From contig URQB01000022.1 of NCBI GenBank assembly GCA_900549825.1, positions 1 through 34,403 of the forward strand: DNA of 34,403 bases, in the 5' to 3' direction. Below, piece by piece: positions 24,140-31,092 of this stretch. Each line of letters opens with the position of its first letter. The stretch's first letter is position 1. Origin of the DNA: an uncultured Oscillospiraceae bacterium. Lineage in GTDB: Bacteria; Bacillota; Clostridia; Oscillospirales; Acutalibacteraceae. A program made the translations under genes and the position numbers. Under the pieces are notes generated by a model, which was given only the letters and a program-made list of their open reading frames with translations, searched no databases and had not been told where the DNA came from.

Positions 24140-24376
24140 ATGAAGATGAAAAAGATTCGAATCAGGTTAGATAAAACTTTAGCAAGTGCAGGTATCGCAA
24201 GGAATGAATTAGCCAGAAGAATAGGAACCAAATTTCAAACAGTAGATCAGTATTACAAAAACAGAGTCGTGCGTTACGACAGCGATCTTTTACTGAGAAT
24301 GTGCATTGCGTTGGACTGTAATATTGAAGATGTCGTTGAAATTGTTGACGTTCCAGATGATAAGAAACATTCATAA
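24140..24376 (+). CDS. Small XRE/Cro-type HTH regulator, 78 aa
   Basis: A single Cro/C1-type helix-turn-helix domain: L-D-K-T-L-A-S-A-G-I-A-R-N-E-L-A-R-R-I-G (first helices), K-F-Q-T-V-D-Q-Y-Y-K-N (recognition region) and L-L-R-M-C-I-A-L-D-C-N-I-E-D-V-V-E (closing helices). No extra domain follows. The ATG at 24140 is preferred because AAGGTG lies 9 bases upstream; ATGs at 24134 and 24146 are alternatives. It is divergent from the SLOG-PadR gene with a palindrome between them, and the codon use is AT-rich compared with the flanking housekeeping genes. A role in controlling its own and the neighbouring promoter is likely but inferred. Confidence 0.8.
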   Translation: MKMKKIRIRLDKTLASAGIARNELARRIGTKFQTVDQYYKNRVVRYDSDLLLRMCIALDCNIEDVVEIVDVPDDKKHS

Positions 24377-24460
24377 AATTTTTGGAAGGTTGTAAATGAG
24401 AAATCGAAAGGTACTGCGCGAACAAAAAAGTTTCATGATTTTATTTTTGAGGGAGAGAGG

Positions 24461-24681
24461 TTTTGGTTCTTTCCAAGATTAAAAGATTTGCGTGAAGATA
24501 TGGACTTCAAACAAGAAAATATTGCATCTCTTTTGGGAATCAATCTGTCTATTCAAGATACGAAAGAGGATTTCAGCCGATTCCGTTGCGGCATCTGCTG
24601 AAACTGGCGGATTTCTACCATACCTCTACCGATTATCTGTTGGGCCGCACGAATGTCCGGAAGCCTTATCCGAAGAAATAA
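24461..24681 (+). pseudogene. Frameshifted XRE-family regulator
   Basis: Two frames together encode a classic small XRE regulator. The first frame gives R-L-K-D-L-R-E-D-M-D-F-K-Q-E-N-I-A-S-L-L-G-I-N. The second continues with Q-S-V-Y-S-R-Y-E-R-G, then P-L-R-H-L-L-K-L-A-D-F-Y, then S-T-D-Y-L-L-G-R-T, and ends at the TAA at 24679-24681. The switch falls at 24537-24544, where the sequence reads as if one 4-base unit (AATC) had been lost from a short tandem run. No good start codon is visible upstream: an ATG at 24396 with GGAAGG before it is in another frame. Loss of function is likely unless the shift is a sequencing error. Confidence 0.75.
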
Positions 24682-24704
24682 GCTTATTTTGTGTATTGTA
24701 GGAA

Positions 24705-24744
24705 AAACCGCCCGCAGCGTCTGAACAAACGCTGCGGGCGGTTT
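24705..24744. terminator. Bidirectional hairpin terminator
   Basis: A 16-base arm starting AAACCGCCCGCAGCG (24705) pairs with the arm ending CTGCGGGCGGTTT (24744), with a short loop. On the minus strand TTTTTCC follows, serving the metallophosphoesterase gene that ends at 24769. On the plus strand TTTGTAATTTT follows, closing the XRE pseudogene side. Confidence 0.85.
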
Positions 24745-24768
24745 GTAATTTTACGATAATACAGATTT

Positions 24769-26151
24769 CTATTCCTTCCATGGCATCCGCGGCAGCACCG
24801 CATCATTATCCGCCGGCGGCGCGTCATACAGCACCCCGTCCAGAATCACATCCATGATCTGGAGAATCCCGTCGCTGTTCTTCCTGCGCCTCACCAGGGG
24901 CTTTATCCGCTCCATGATCCGCTTGAGCGCCTGATAAACCGGCGTGTCGGGCGTATATGGCTCATCGCCGCCATAGATATTGCGCACGATCTCCATAAAT
25001 AAATCCTTGAGCAGGATGGGCTTTACCTCCGGGCTGATGTCCTTTGAGATACAGAGCAGCCGCGCGAGACGCCCGACCGTCAGCTTTTGCAGCGCCCGGC
25101 CCGCGAGAGTAAGCGGAATGCGCAGTTTCATGATCGTCTCCGCTTCCATGCTGAAGCCGCCCGCCAGCCGGGAGAGGCGCTCGATATCGAAGGCCATGGA
25201 GTCGAAAATATCATTGAGCAGCCGGTCGAATACCGATTTGAAGTATTCGTCCACCGCCATGCCGCGCAGGTCCCAGTCAAAGTGTTCGATGTGATCGCTG
25301 CGGACATCCATGCGGTCATCGTAGAGCGTCACTGTGCGGATCGCGCTTGCGTAGCCGATCAGGGCGCTGGTGTTGATATCGTAGAGCGTGTTGCCCCTTT
25401 CCGTCGTCTTCACGGCGATATTCTGCATGTGCGTGTGGCCCGTGAAAATAAACTGCACGCCCGCGTCTGCGAGGATTGTGGAGGTCTTTTCAAAGTCGCC
25501 GAGCATATCGCGGCGGCTGAAAAGCGGATAGATGGGGGAGGGGGGCAGCACGGGATGGTGCGTCATGGCGAGCACTTCGTCGCCCGCCTTGTGCGCCTGT
25601 CTGACCTGGTCGAGAATCCAGTTGAGATGATCCTCATAATAGCCGCAGAATTCACGCCCGTCGCCATCGTCATTCAGGGCGAGCAGCCGCCAGCCCGGGG
25701 CGAGCTGTACCACATAGGAGTGCGTTTCCGCGTTGAAGGCGATGGCTTCGTTCGGGCCGAAATCGTGGTAGAGCTCTAACAGCTCCCCGCGCGTGGTCGG
25801 CGTGGCGGGCAGCTGCTCGTCGCCCACGCAGCGGATGGGGTTATCATTATAGTCGTGCGTTGCTGTGATGAGGATCACGCGCTTTCCGCCTTCCCTGAGG
25901 CGGCGGAGCTTCGGGATCAGGTCAAGATGGCTTTCCTTCTCGCCGTCGCAGCTGACGTCTCCCGCGACGAGGATGATATCAATACCGCTCTGCAGCAGCC
26001 AGTCTACGGCGGCGTCGATGATCGGGCCTGTCTCGGCCAGGCATTTCTGATCGCTCTGGCTGCGCCATTCATAGGCGGAGCCGGTCGTGCCGAGGGATGT
26101 GGCATAGTGATGCAGATCCGTAATCAGATGAAATTTGAGCGGTTCTCCCAT
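24769..26151 (-). CDS. Calcineurin-like metallophosphoesterase, 460 aa
   Basis: A dinuclear-metal phosphoesterase. The metal motifs occur in order: D-L-H (12-14), G-D-V-S-C-D (64-69), A-T-H-D (97-100, a variant of G-N-H-D with Ala-Thr for Gly-Asn), T-H-H-P (197-200) and G-H-T-H (238-241). The first 280 residues are the catalytic fold. The remaining 180 are a helical C-terminal domain that I do not recognise. No signal peptide is seen, so it is probably cytoplasmic. The only reasonable start is 26151, although the AAAGG site lies rather far upstream (13 bases). It is 37 bases downstream of a LacI-type gene on the same strand, which suggests regulation by a sugar or a derivative. Substrate unknown. 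Confidence 0.88.
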   Translation of the reverse strand: MGEPLKFHLITDLHHYATSLGTTGSAYEWRSQSDQKCLAETGPIIDAAVDWLLQSGIDIILVAGDVSCDGEKESHLDLIPKLRRLREGGKRVILITATHDYNDNPIRCVGDEQLPATPTTRGELLELYHDFGPNEAIAFNAETHSYVVQLAPGWRLLALNDDGDGREFCGYYEDHLNWILDQVRQAHKAGDEVLAMTHHPVLPPSPIYPLFSRRDMLGDFEKTSTILADAGVQFIFTGHTHMQNIAVKTTERGNTLYDINTSALIGYASAIRTVTLYDDRMDVRSDHIEHFDWDLRGMAVDEYFKSVFDRLLNDIFDSMAFDIERLSRLAGGFSMEAETIMKLRIPLTLAGRALQKLTVGRLARLLCISKDISPEVKPILLKDLFMEIVRNIYGGDEPYTPDTPVYQALKRIMERIKPLVRRRKNSDGILQIMDVILDGVLYDAPPADNDAVLPRMPWKE

Positions 26152-26188
26152 AGCGAGGTACCATGCCTTTCTTTCTGTTCATTTCTCT

Positions 26189-27211
26189 TTATTTGGAAGC
26201 AGGCCCATTTAGCTGTATGTTTCCCGTGGTTGACTGGGCGGGCAGGGTAGGGGTCAGAAGGATTTTCTGCACGGTCGGCGCGGCGTTGCTCTCGATTTCA
26301 TCCAGCAGGAGATGCGTGGCAGTTTCCCCCATGCGCTGGCGGTCCTGCCGGATGGTGGTCAGGCGGATCTGCGCGAGCGACGCATAGGAGATGCCGTCAA
26401 AGCCCGCGATACAGAGCTCTTGCGGCACATGGATGCCCGCCTCCTGCGCATATTGCAGCGCGCCGAGGGCAATCACGTCGTTGCCGCAGAAGAGCGCATC
26501 CGGCGGGGTGCTGCTTTCCAGCAGCTCCTGCGCCAGCGCATAGCCGCTTTCACTGGTGAAGGGGCCGTGGCGCACGAGCTGTGCGTCTGAAGCGAGCCCG
26601 TTTTCCCGCAGCGCGCGGGTATAGCCCTCCAGCCGCTGTAGATTGGAGCGCGAATCCGGCAGGCCGCCCACAAAGGCGATGCGCCTGCACCCGCAATCCA
26701 GCAGGTGGCGCGTCATCAGATAGCCGCCGTATTCATGGTCCGTATCGACGCAGCTGACCACCTTTGAGCCGCTGTAATGCAGCAGCACAGCGGGCAGACC
26801 AAGGTCTTCATAGGCTGCGCCGTCGCCGGTATCCTGCACAGGCTTTAAGATCATTCCGTCCACACGCTGCTCCCGCATGAGCTGGAGCTGGCGCTCCTGC
26901 GCGCGCGGCTCCCAATCCGTATTGGAGAGGATCGTCTGATATCCGGCCCTTTCCGCCGTGTGGATCACGGCCAAAGCGATATCGGAGAAGAAGGGGTTGG
27001 AGATATCCGGCAGGATCAGGCCGAGGGTTTTAGAGCGCTGATTGACCAGGTTGCGTGCGATCCCATTGGGCGAGTAGTCGAGCTTTTTGGCAACCTCCAG
27101 GATGCGCTGCGCCGTTTTAATGCTCACGCCGCGGCTGCCGCTGAGCGCGCGGGAGACGCTCGCATAGGATACGCCGGCTTCACGCGCGATATCTTTGATG
27201 GTAACGCTCAT
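26189..27211 (-). CDS. LacI-family transcriptional regulator, 340 aa
   Basis: The N-terminal LacI helix-turn-helix is canonical: T-I-K-D-I-A-R-E-A-G-V-S-Y-A-S-V-S-R-A-L-S-G (4-25), followed by the hinge with Y-S-P-N-G-I-A-R-N-L. The rest is a periplasmic-binding-protein-like sugar-sensing domain (G-L-I-L-P-D-I-S-N-P-F-F; P-D-A-L-F-C-G-N-D; G-F-D-G-I). Length is normal. The start has GGAGGA about 9 bases upstream. It precedes the metallophosphoesterase gene on the same strand and may control it, its own promoter, or distant sugar genes. No sugar-uptake genes are nearby, so the ligand cannot be assigned. Confidence 0.95.
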   Translation of the reverse strand: MSVTIKDIAREAGVSYASVSRALSGSRGVSIKTAQRILEVAKKLDYSPNGIARNLVNQRSKTLGLILPDISNPFFSDIALAVIHTAERAGYQTILSNTDWEPRAQERQLQLMREQRVDGMILKPVQDTGDGAAYEDLGLPAVLLHYSGSKVVSCVDTDHEYGGYLMTRHLLDCGCRRIAFVGGLPDSRSNLQRLEGYTRALRENGLASDAQLVRHGPFTSESGYALAQELLESSTPPDALFCGNDVIALGALQYAQEAGIHVPQELCIAGFDGISYASLAQIRLTTIRQDRQRMGETATHLLLDEIESNAAPTVQKILLTPTLPAQSTTGNIQLNGPASK

Positions 27212-27254
27212 AGGGCCGCTTCCTCCAGTTTATATCATTGTTTGCAGGAATTTT

Positions 27255-27283
27255 ATTATAGCAGGTTTTTGGACAAAATTCTA
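27255..27283 (-). promoter_or_regulatory. Likely promoter of the lacI-type gene
   Basis: On the minus strand a perfect TATAAT (27260-27255) lies 43 bases before the gene start. The -35 at 17-base spacing (TAGAAT, 27283-27278) is weak. The region is AT-rich between two GC-rich genes. No clear LacI palindrome was found. Confidence 0.45.
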
Positions 27284-27321
27284 TGGCTAGCGGGCGAAAT
27301 CCCGGCAAAATCAAACAAAAC

Positions 27322-27367
27322 AAAAAGGCACGCTGCAAAATGCTGGAAAAACACTTTGCAGTGCGCC
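27322..27367 (-). terminator. Intrinsic terminator of the cation exporter gene
   Basis: On the minus strand GGCGCACTGCAAA (27367-27355) pairs with TTTGCAGCGTGCC (27339-27327), with two G-U pairs, followed by a TTTTTGTTTTG run. It lies just after the stop of the cation diffusion facilitator gene at 27381. Confidence 0.85.
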
Positions 27368-27380
27368 CTGTTTTTCGGTA

Positions 27381-28568
27381 TTAAGATTCCAGCCCTGTTT
27401 CCGTGACAAAGCTGTTCTCAATTGTGATGACCGTATAGTACTGCGGGCCGAGCTCGTTTACAAGCGCGTTTACACGCTGGTAGATCTCGCTTTTCTTCAT
27501 CTTGCAGTTGTGCGGGATGACAAGGTCGAAGATCAGGTTCGTATGCGTCGGCCCCTCCACCATGCGGAAATCGTGGATCGTAAAGCGCGGATCGATGCCC
27601 CGCACAATCTCCGAGATCTGTAGCCGCAGGCGGTTGACCTGCTCATCGTCCACCACGATCGGGTCCATATGGATGACCATATCCATGTGGAAATTCTTCT
27701 TGATCTCCCGCTCGATGAGGTCGATGGTATCGTGGCTTTTCATGATATCCGCATCGGAGGGCACCTCCGCGTGCGCGGAAGCGAAAATGCGGTTCGGCCC
27801 GTAATCGTGGACGATGAGATCATGCACGCCAACCACGCCGTCGAAGGAGAGAATCTCCGTTTCCAGCGTTTTAACAAGCTTCGGGTCCGGCGCCTGGCCG
27901 AGGAGGCTGCCCACCGTATCGCGCACGATCTGGATGCCGGTGTAAAAGATAAAGAGGGCAACGATAATGCCCATATAGCCATCGAGCGGCAATGCGGTAA
28001 ATTTGGAGAGGATCAGCGCAATCATGGAAACAGTAGTCGCTGCCGTATCGCTGACACTGTCCATCACGACCGCGCCGACGGCAGGGGAGTCGATCCGCTT
28101 GCCGAGGTGAGTGTTGAAAACTGCCATCCAGATCTTCACGCCGATGGATAAAATCAGCACGATTAGCGCAGGGATGCTGAAGGCGAGCGTTTCCGGATGC
28201 AAGATTTTGTCAATTGAAGAGCGCACCAGCTCAAAACCCATCATCAGGATCAGGAAGGCGACGCCCAGCGCGGCGATATATTCGAGCCTGCCATGGCCGA
28301 AGGGGTGCTCGTCGTCTGCCGGGCGGTTAGCGGCTTTGAAGCTGAAAAGCGTAACGGCGGAGGAGCCTGCATCGGAAAGATTGTTGACCGCGTCCGCCGT
28401 AATGGCGATGCTGTTGGTAAGCGAGCCGATCAGGAATTTTGCAGCCGTCAGCAAAAGATTGCAGGCGATCCCCACCGCACCGCTGAGGATGCCGTAGCGC
28501 GCGCGCACGGCGGGATTTTCCGTGCTGTCCGCGTCTTTGATGAAGAGTTTGATCAAAAGTTTTGTCAT
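27381..28568 (-). CDS. Cation diffusion facilitator, probable Mn(II)-type exporter, 395 aa
   Basis: A CDF-family metal/proton antiporter of the cytoplasmic membrane. Six helices are visible in the first 215 residues, followed by a cytoplasmic C-terminal domain (about 220-300) and an extra 80-90 residue tail. The metal site residues are N-x-x-x-D in helix 2 (Asn 62, Asp 66 in N-N-L-S-D) and D-x-x-x-D in helix 5 (Asp 170, Asp 174 in D-S-V-S-D). Zinc exporters usually have His/Asp here, whereas the Asn-Asp-Asp-Asp set is typical of manganese exporters such as MntE, so Mn(II) is the best guess, with Fe(II) possible. M at 28568 is preferred because GGGG lies 9 bases upstream; M at 28577 has no room for a ribosome site. 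The tail makes it longer than the usual 300 residues. Confidence 0.88.
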   Translation of the reverse strand: MTKLLIKLFIKDADSTENPAVRARYGILSGAVGIACNLLLTAAKFLIGSLTNSIAITADAVNNLSDAGSSAVTLFSFKAANRPADDEHPFGHGRLEYIAALGVAFLILMMGFELVRSSIDKILHPETLAFSIPALIVLILSIGVKIWMAVFNTHLGKRIDSPAVGAVVMDSVSDTAATTVSMIALILSKFTALPLDGYMGIIVALFIFYTGIQIVRDTVGSLLGQAPDPKLVKTLETEILSFDGVVGVHDLIVHDYGPNRIFASAHAEVPSDADIMKSHDTIDLIEREIKKNFHMDMVIHMDPIVVDDEQVNRLRLQISEIVRGIDPRFTIHDFRMVEGPTHTNLIFDLVIPHNCKMKKSEIYQRVNALVNELGPQYYTVITIENSFVTETGLES

Positions 28569-28610
28569 GTCATCCATCCCCGTGTGAGTTCGTATGAATA
28601 TAGATTATAA

Positions 28611-28667
28611 CATCATTGCGTTTTTCCATCGCAAAAGGAGCGGCGAATTCATGAGCCCGCAATGATG
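28611..28667 (-). promoter_or_regulatory. Structured leader of the cation exporter gene
   Basis: A 10-bp perfect inverted repeat, CATCATTGCG (28611-28620) with CGCAATGATG (28658-28667), lies in the roughly 145-base leader between the promoter and the gene start. A minus-strand TATAAT at 28609-28604 just beyond it could be a second promoter. I do not recognise the manganese riboswitch consensus here. Confidence 0.4.
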
Positions 28668-28724
28668 GCTTCAATGTTCTCCGAAGCTCTTGAAATCTTT
28701 GATTTCTTAGAGATTCGAGAGGTT

Positions 28725-28753
28725 ATTATAACACGACGGGGAAAAAGTTACAA
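28725..28753 (-). promoter_or_regulatory. Promoter of the cation exporter gene
   Basis: On the minus strand TTGTAA (28753-28748) and a perfect TATAAT (28730-28725) are separated by 17 bases. Transcription would start near 28718, leaving a leader of about 150 bases before 28568. It lies between the mscS terminator and the exporter gene. Confidence 0.65.
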
Positions 28754-28786
28754 TTCATCGTGGAGATGTTACTGAATGATAACATG

Positions 28787-28822
28787 AAAAGGGCGGGTTG
28801 GAGCATTCACCCCGTCCCCGCC
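28787..28822 (-). terminator. Intrinsic terminator downstream of mscS
   Basis: On the minus strand GGCGGGG (28822-28816) pairs with CCCGCCC (28797-28791), followed by TTTT. It separates mscS from the exporter gene. A second short stem (GGGAGG/CCTCCC) overlaps the mscS stop codon at about 28940-28961. Confidence 0.65.
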
Positions 28823-28949
28823 GGAAGGTTCATGATGGATGTTCTGCCTGTTCAGGCTGTTCTCGGATTTGTTTTGGATATTTCACCAGCGTGATGATAA
28901 ATTCGGTTCTGTATTAAATCTAAGATATCCAATCAAACGGGAGGTTGTT

Positions 28950-29783
28950 TTACGCCTCCCTGCTCACTACATGTACATCCAGCTGTTCATAGGGAATCGT
29001 AATCCTGTTTTCGTCGAATTTCAGCTTCACCGTCTCCTGCAGCTCATAGAAAAGCGTCCAGTAGTCATCGCTGCGGCACCAGACGAGGCAGGCGAGCTCG
29101 ATCGCGTGCGCGTCGTGTGCCTTTACACCGATGACGGGCGCGGGATCATTCAATACCATGGCGTTGTCCGAAACGATCTCATTTAATACCCGCTTTGCCA
29201 GGGAAATATCGTCGCCATAGCCGATGCTGTAGGTCAGATCCAGCCTGCGTTTATTCTCTGCCGTGTAATTGATGATATTATTAGAGGTCAGATGGGAATT
29301 CGGGATGATGATGCGCTTGTTGTCGATCGTATTGAGCGTGGTGTTCATAAAGCCGATCTCCGCCACCTTGCCGGAAACGGATTCCAGCTCGATGAAATCG
29401 CCGCTCTTGAAGGGCTTGCTGATGAGGATTTGCAGGCCGCTTGCAAACTGGGAGATACTGTCCTTCAGGCCGATGCCGGCGGTCACGCCCGCCGCGCCGA
29501 GGGCGGTGATGAAGGAGTTGAGGTTGATCCCCAGTGTGGACAGGGCGGAGAGGACGATGCCGAATTTGATGACCAGCTCTACCACATTGCGGATAAAGGG
29601 ATGTACGGCCGGGTCAACGTTTTTCGCCGTCAGGCCCTTTACGAGCAGATTCCCCGCGAGCTTTGCCAGCCAGAAGCCGACGGCGAGCGTTACAATGGCG
29701 CCGACGAGATTCGGCAGGAAGCCCAGAAGCTTATCCCAAAAGTTTTCGCTGGTCCATGTTTTGAGCTGTTCAAACAGATTCAT
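28950..29783 (-). CDS. mscS: Small-conductance mechanosensitive channel MscS, 277 aa
   Basis: MscS opens on membrane tension to release solutes during osmotic downshock. Three N-terminal hydrophobic helices are visible. The third is the Gly/Ala-rich pore helix, with A-L-G-A-A-G-V-T-A-G-I-G-L-K-D-S near residue 95. It is followed by the beta domain, with P-F-K-S-G-D-F-I-E-L, G-K-V-A-E-I-G-F-M-N-T-T-L and the I-I-P-N-S motif. The C-terminal alpha/beta vestibule is complete. Length matches E. coli MscS. The start has AGGAGG 7 bases upstream. It is transcribed divergently from the tetR-type gene; a possible minus-strand promoter (TTGCAT, 18 bases, TACAAT) ends at 29825. Confidence 0.94.
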   Translation of the reverse strand: MNLFEQLKTWTSENFWDKLLGFLPNLVGAIVTLAVGFWLAKLAGNLLVKGLTAKNVDPAVHPFIRNVVELVIKFGIVLSALSTLGINLNSFITALGAAGVTAGIGLKDSISQFASGLQILISKPFKSGDFIELESVSGKVAEIGFMNTTLNTIDNKRIIIPNSHLTSNNIINYTAENKRRLDLTYSIGYGDDISLAKRVLNEIVSDNAMVLNDPAPVIGVKAHDAHAIELACLVWCRSDDYWTLFYELQETVKLKFDENRITIPYEQLDVHVVSREA

Positions 29784-29901
29784 TGAAATGCCTCCTGTAT
29801 CTGATTTCCAAAACGGATGGAATCATTGTATCATTTCCGAATGCCGGAATGCAATCTTACCGGCGGGAAAATCCATTTTCCGGCGTCTCCGCCGCATCCG
29901 G

Positions 29902-29930
29902 TTGACAGGAGCAGGCCCTTCTGATAAGAT
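29902..29930 (+). promoter_or_regulatory. Promoter of the tetR-type gene
   Basis: TTGACA (29902-29907) and TAAGAT (29925-29930) are separated by exactly 17 bases, a near-consensus promoter 40 bases before the gene start. Confidence 0.75.
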
Positions 29931-29933
29931 TGA

Positions 29934-29950
29934 ACATACCGGTTGTATGT
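29934..29950. promoter_or_regulatory. Inverted repeat, probable TetR operator
   Basis: ACATAC (29934-29939) and GTATGT (29945-29950) form a perfect inverted repeat with a 5-base spacer. It covers the expected transcription start just after the -10 box, the usual place for an autoregulatory TetR site. Confidence 0.65.
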
Positions 29951-29970
29951 AAATGTAACGGAGGAATTTG

Positions 29971-30654
29971 ATGTCTCGCAACAAGTATCCGGAGGAAACC
30001 GTGCAGCGCATTCTCGACGCCGCACAGTCGCTCTTTTTGGAAAAGGGCTATGAGCGCACGACCGTGCAGGATATTGTGGACAGGCTAGGCGGCCTGACAA
30101 AGGGCGCGATCTACCACCATTTCCAGTCGAAGGAGGCGATCCTTTCGGCAGTGATGGAGCGGATGTTTGCGCAGGCGGCTGATTCGGCAAACCGCTGGGA
30201 GGAGATCCGGGATCAGCAGGGGCCAACGGGGATCGAAAAGCTTCGCCGCATGCTGCTGGAAGGAATTCAGGACCCTGTGCAGGATCAGATGTACCATGCC
30301 GCGCCGGATTTGAAAAAAACGCCGCAGATCCTGGCCGCCATGCTGCACGATTCTGTGGAGATAACCGCCCCTGAGCTTGTGCAGCCGGTGCTGGAGCAAG
30401 GTATCGCGGATGGCAGCATTCAAACGGAGTATCCCAAAGAGCTGGCGGAGCTGATTATGCTCCTGATGAATTTCTGGATTTATCCCGCTGTTTTTCAGGT
30501 GTCGGAGGAAGCGTATGCCCGTAAATTTGCCTTTCTCTGCGACCTGCTCCCCAAGCTCGGTTTGGACGGGCTGATCAATGAGGAACTATTTGCACGCGCA
30601 GCATATATCCTTCACCTTTACCAAGAGCGCGGAGAAGCGTGCGCGGACGATTGA
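29971..30654 (+). CDS. TetR/AcrR-family transcriptional regulator, 227 aa
   Basis: The N-terminal TetR helix-turn-helix is clear: R-I-L-D-A-A-Q-S-L-F-L-E-K-G-Y-E-R-T-T-V (about 14-33), Q-D-I-V-D-R-L-G-G-L-T-K-G-A-I-Y-H-H-F (about 35-53), then K-E-A-I-L. The rest is a helical ligand-binding and dimerisation domain whose inducer cannot be guessed. ATG 29971 with GGAGG about 6 bases upstream is preferred over the in-frame TTG at 29968. A promoter and an inverted repeat precede it, so it probably represses itself. No efflux pump is adjacent; the divergent gene is mscS and the following DNA holds only gene remnants, so the target may be distant or lost. Confidence 0.93.
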   Translation: MSRNKYPEETVQRILDAAQSLFLEKGYERTTVQDIVDRLGGLTKGAIYHHFQSKEAILSAVMERMFAQAADSANRWEEIRDQQGPTGIEKLRRMLLEGIQDPVQDQMYHAAPDLKKTPQILAAMLHDSVEITAPELVQPVLEQGIADGSIQTEYPKELAELIMLLMNFWIYPAVFQVSEEAYARKFAFLCDLLPKLGLDGLINEELFARAAYILHLYQERGEACADD

Positions 30655-30683
30655 TTTTTGCGTGCCAAGCCTGCTGTTTCGTG

Positions 30684-30833
30684 TTATACGAGCCGATTGC
30701 AAACGTCCGCGTTTCCGACGGCCGGCATGTCGTGAAAACGGACGGGAACGGTGCGGATACCCTTCCGGGCGACAGCAAAAGCCGCTTTGTGGCGGTTATG
30801 ACCCCGTCGGGCTGCTGGACGGAGGATTATATG
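30684..30833 (+). pseudogene. Fragment of a metallophosphoesterase-type N-terminal beta domain
   Basis: The frame from about 30684 reads like the N-terminal carboxypeptidase-regulatory-like domain of large secreted calcineurin-type phosphoesterases: P-I-A-N-V-R-V-S-D-G, then V-V-K-T-D-G-N-G, then L-P-G-D-S-K-S-R-F-V-A-V, then T-P-S-G-C-W-T-E-D-Y. The usual pattern is V-S-D-G ... V-x-T-D-x-x-G-x-Y-x-L ... F-V-x-x-x-x-P-x-G. It has no signal sequence, start codon or ribosome site, and the similarity ends abruptly 10 bases before the dispersed repeat. No catalytic domain follows. I read it as a leftover of a deleted gene. The family assignment comes from pattern only. Confidence 0.5.
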
Positions 30834-30842
30834 ATATCCCTG

Positions 30843-30948
30843 TGCCGCAGTGCCGTGCGAAAATATTCTTTTGCCTCCTTTTCTAACTGCTTTTCCCGCA
30901 GGAAAAGCATGAGAAACAGGAAGAGCCCGCGCGGCCTGAGTGCAAGCA
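30843..30948. repeat. Dispersed repeat, copy B (about 106 bp)
   Basis: It matches copy A at 23042-23147 in the same orientation, with an identical 33-base core that includes the TGCTTTTCC/GGAAAAGCA hairpin. The 5' 80 bases are better conserved than the 3' 25. It lies in the 440-base stretch between tetR and ylmH. From 30949 to 31092 I see nothing recognisable. Confidence 0.75.
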
Positions 30949-31092
30949 ATCTGATGATCAGCGAAAACATCACAGAAAACAACAATAGAACGAAGTCGCA
31001 TACAGGGAAACCGGGCATTCACTTTCTATACGATCAGACTGACCGCCCACGTCAAAATCCCTTTTTTCCCGACTGCAAAAGAATTGCCCGCT

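Noticed and set aside
22864..24760. CRISPR array, integrase or phage genes in the accessory-looking patch
   Set aside because: No regularly spaced direct repeats, recombinase or phage structural motifs are present; the patch holds small regulators, a SLOG protein and a repeat only.
28568..28720. yybP-ykoY manganese riboswitch ahead of the cation exporter
   Set aside because: Considered because of the likely Mn(II) substrate, but I could not find the conserved loop sequences; only a long inverted repeat is evident.
30827..31018. A 63-codon minus-strand ORF across repeat copy B, with a hydrophobic start
   Set aside because: The other repeat copy carries one-base indels that break this frame, so the conservation is of DNA, not protein.
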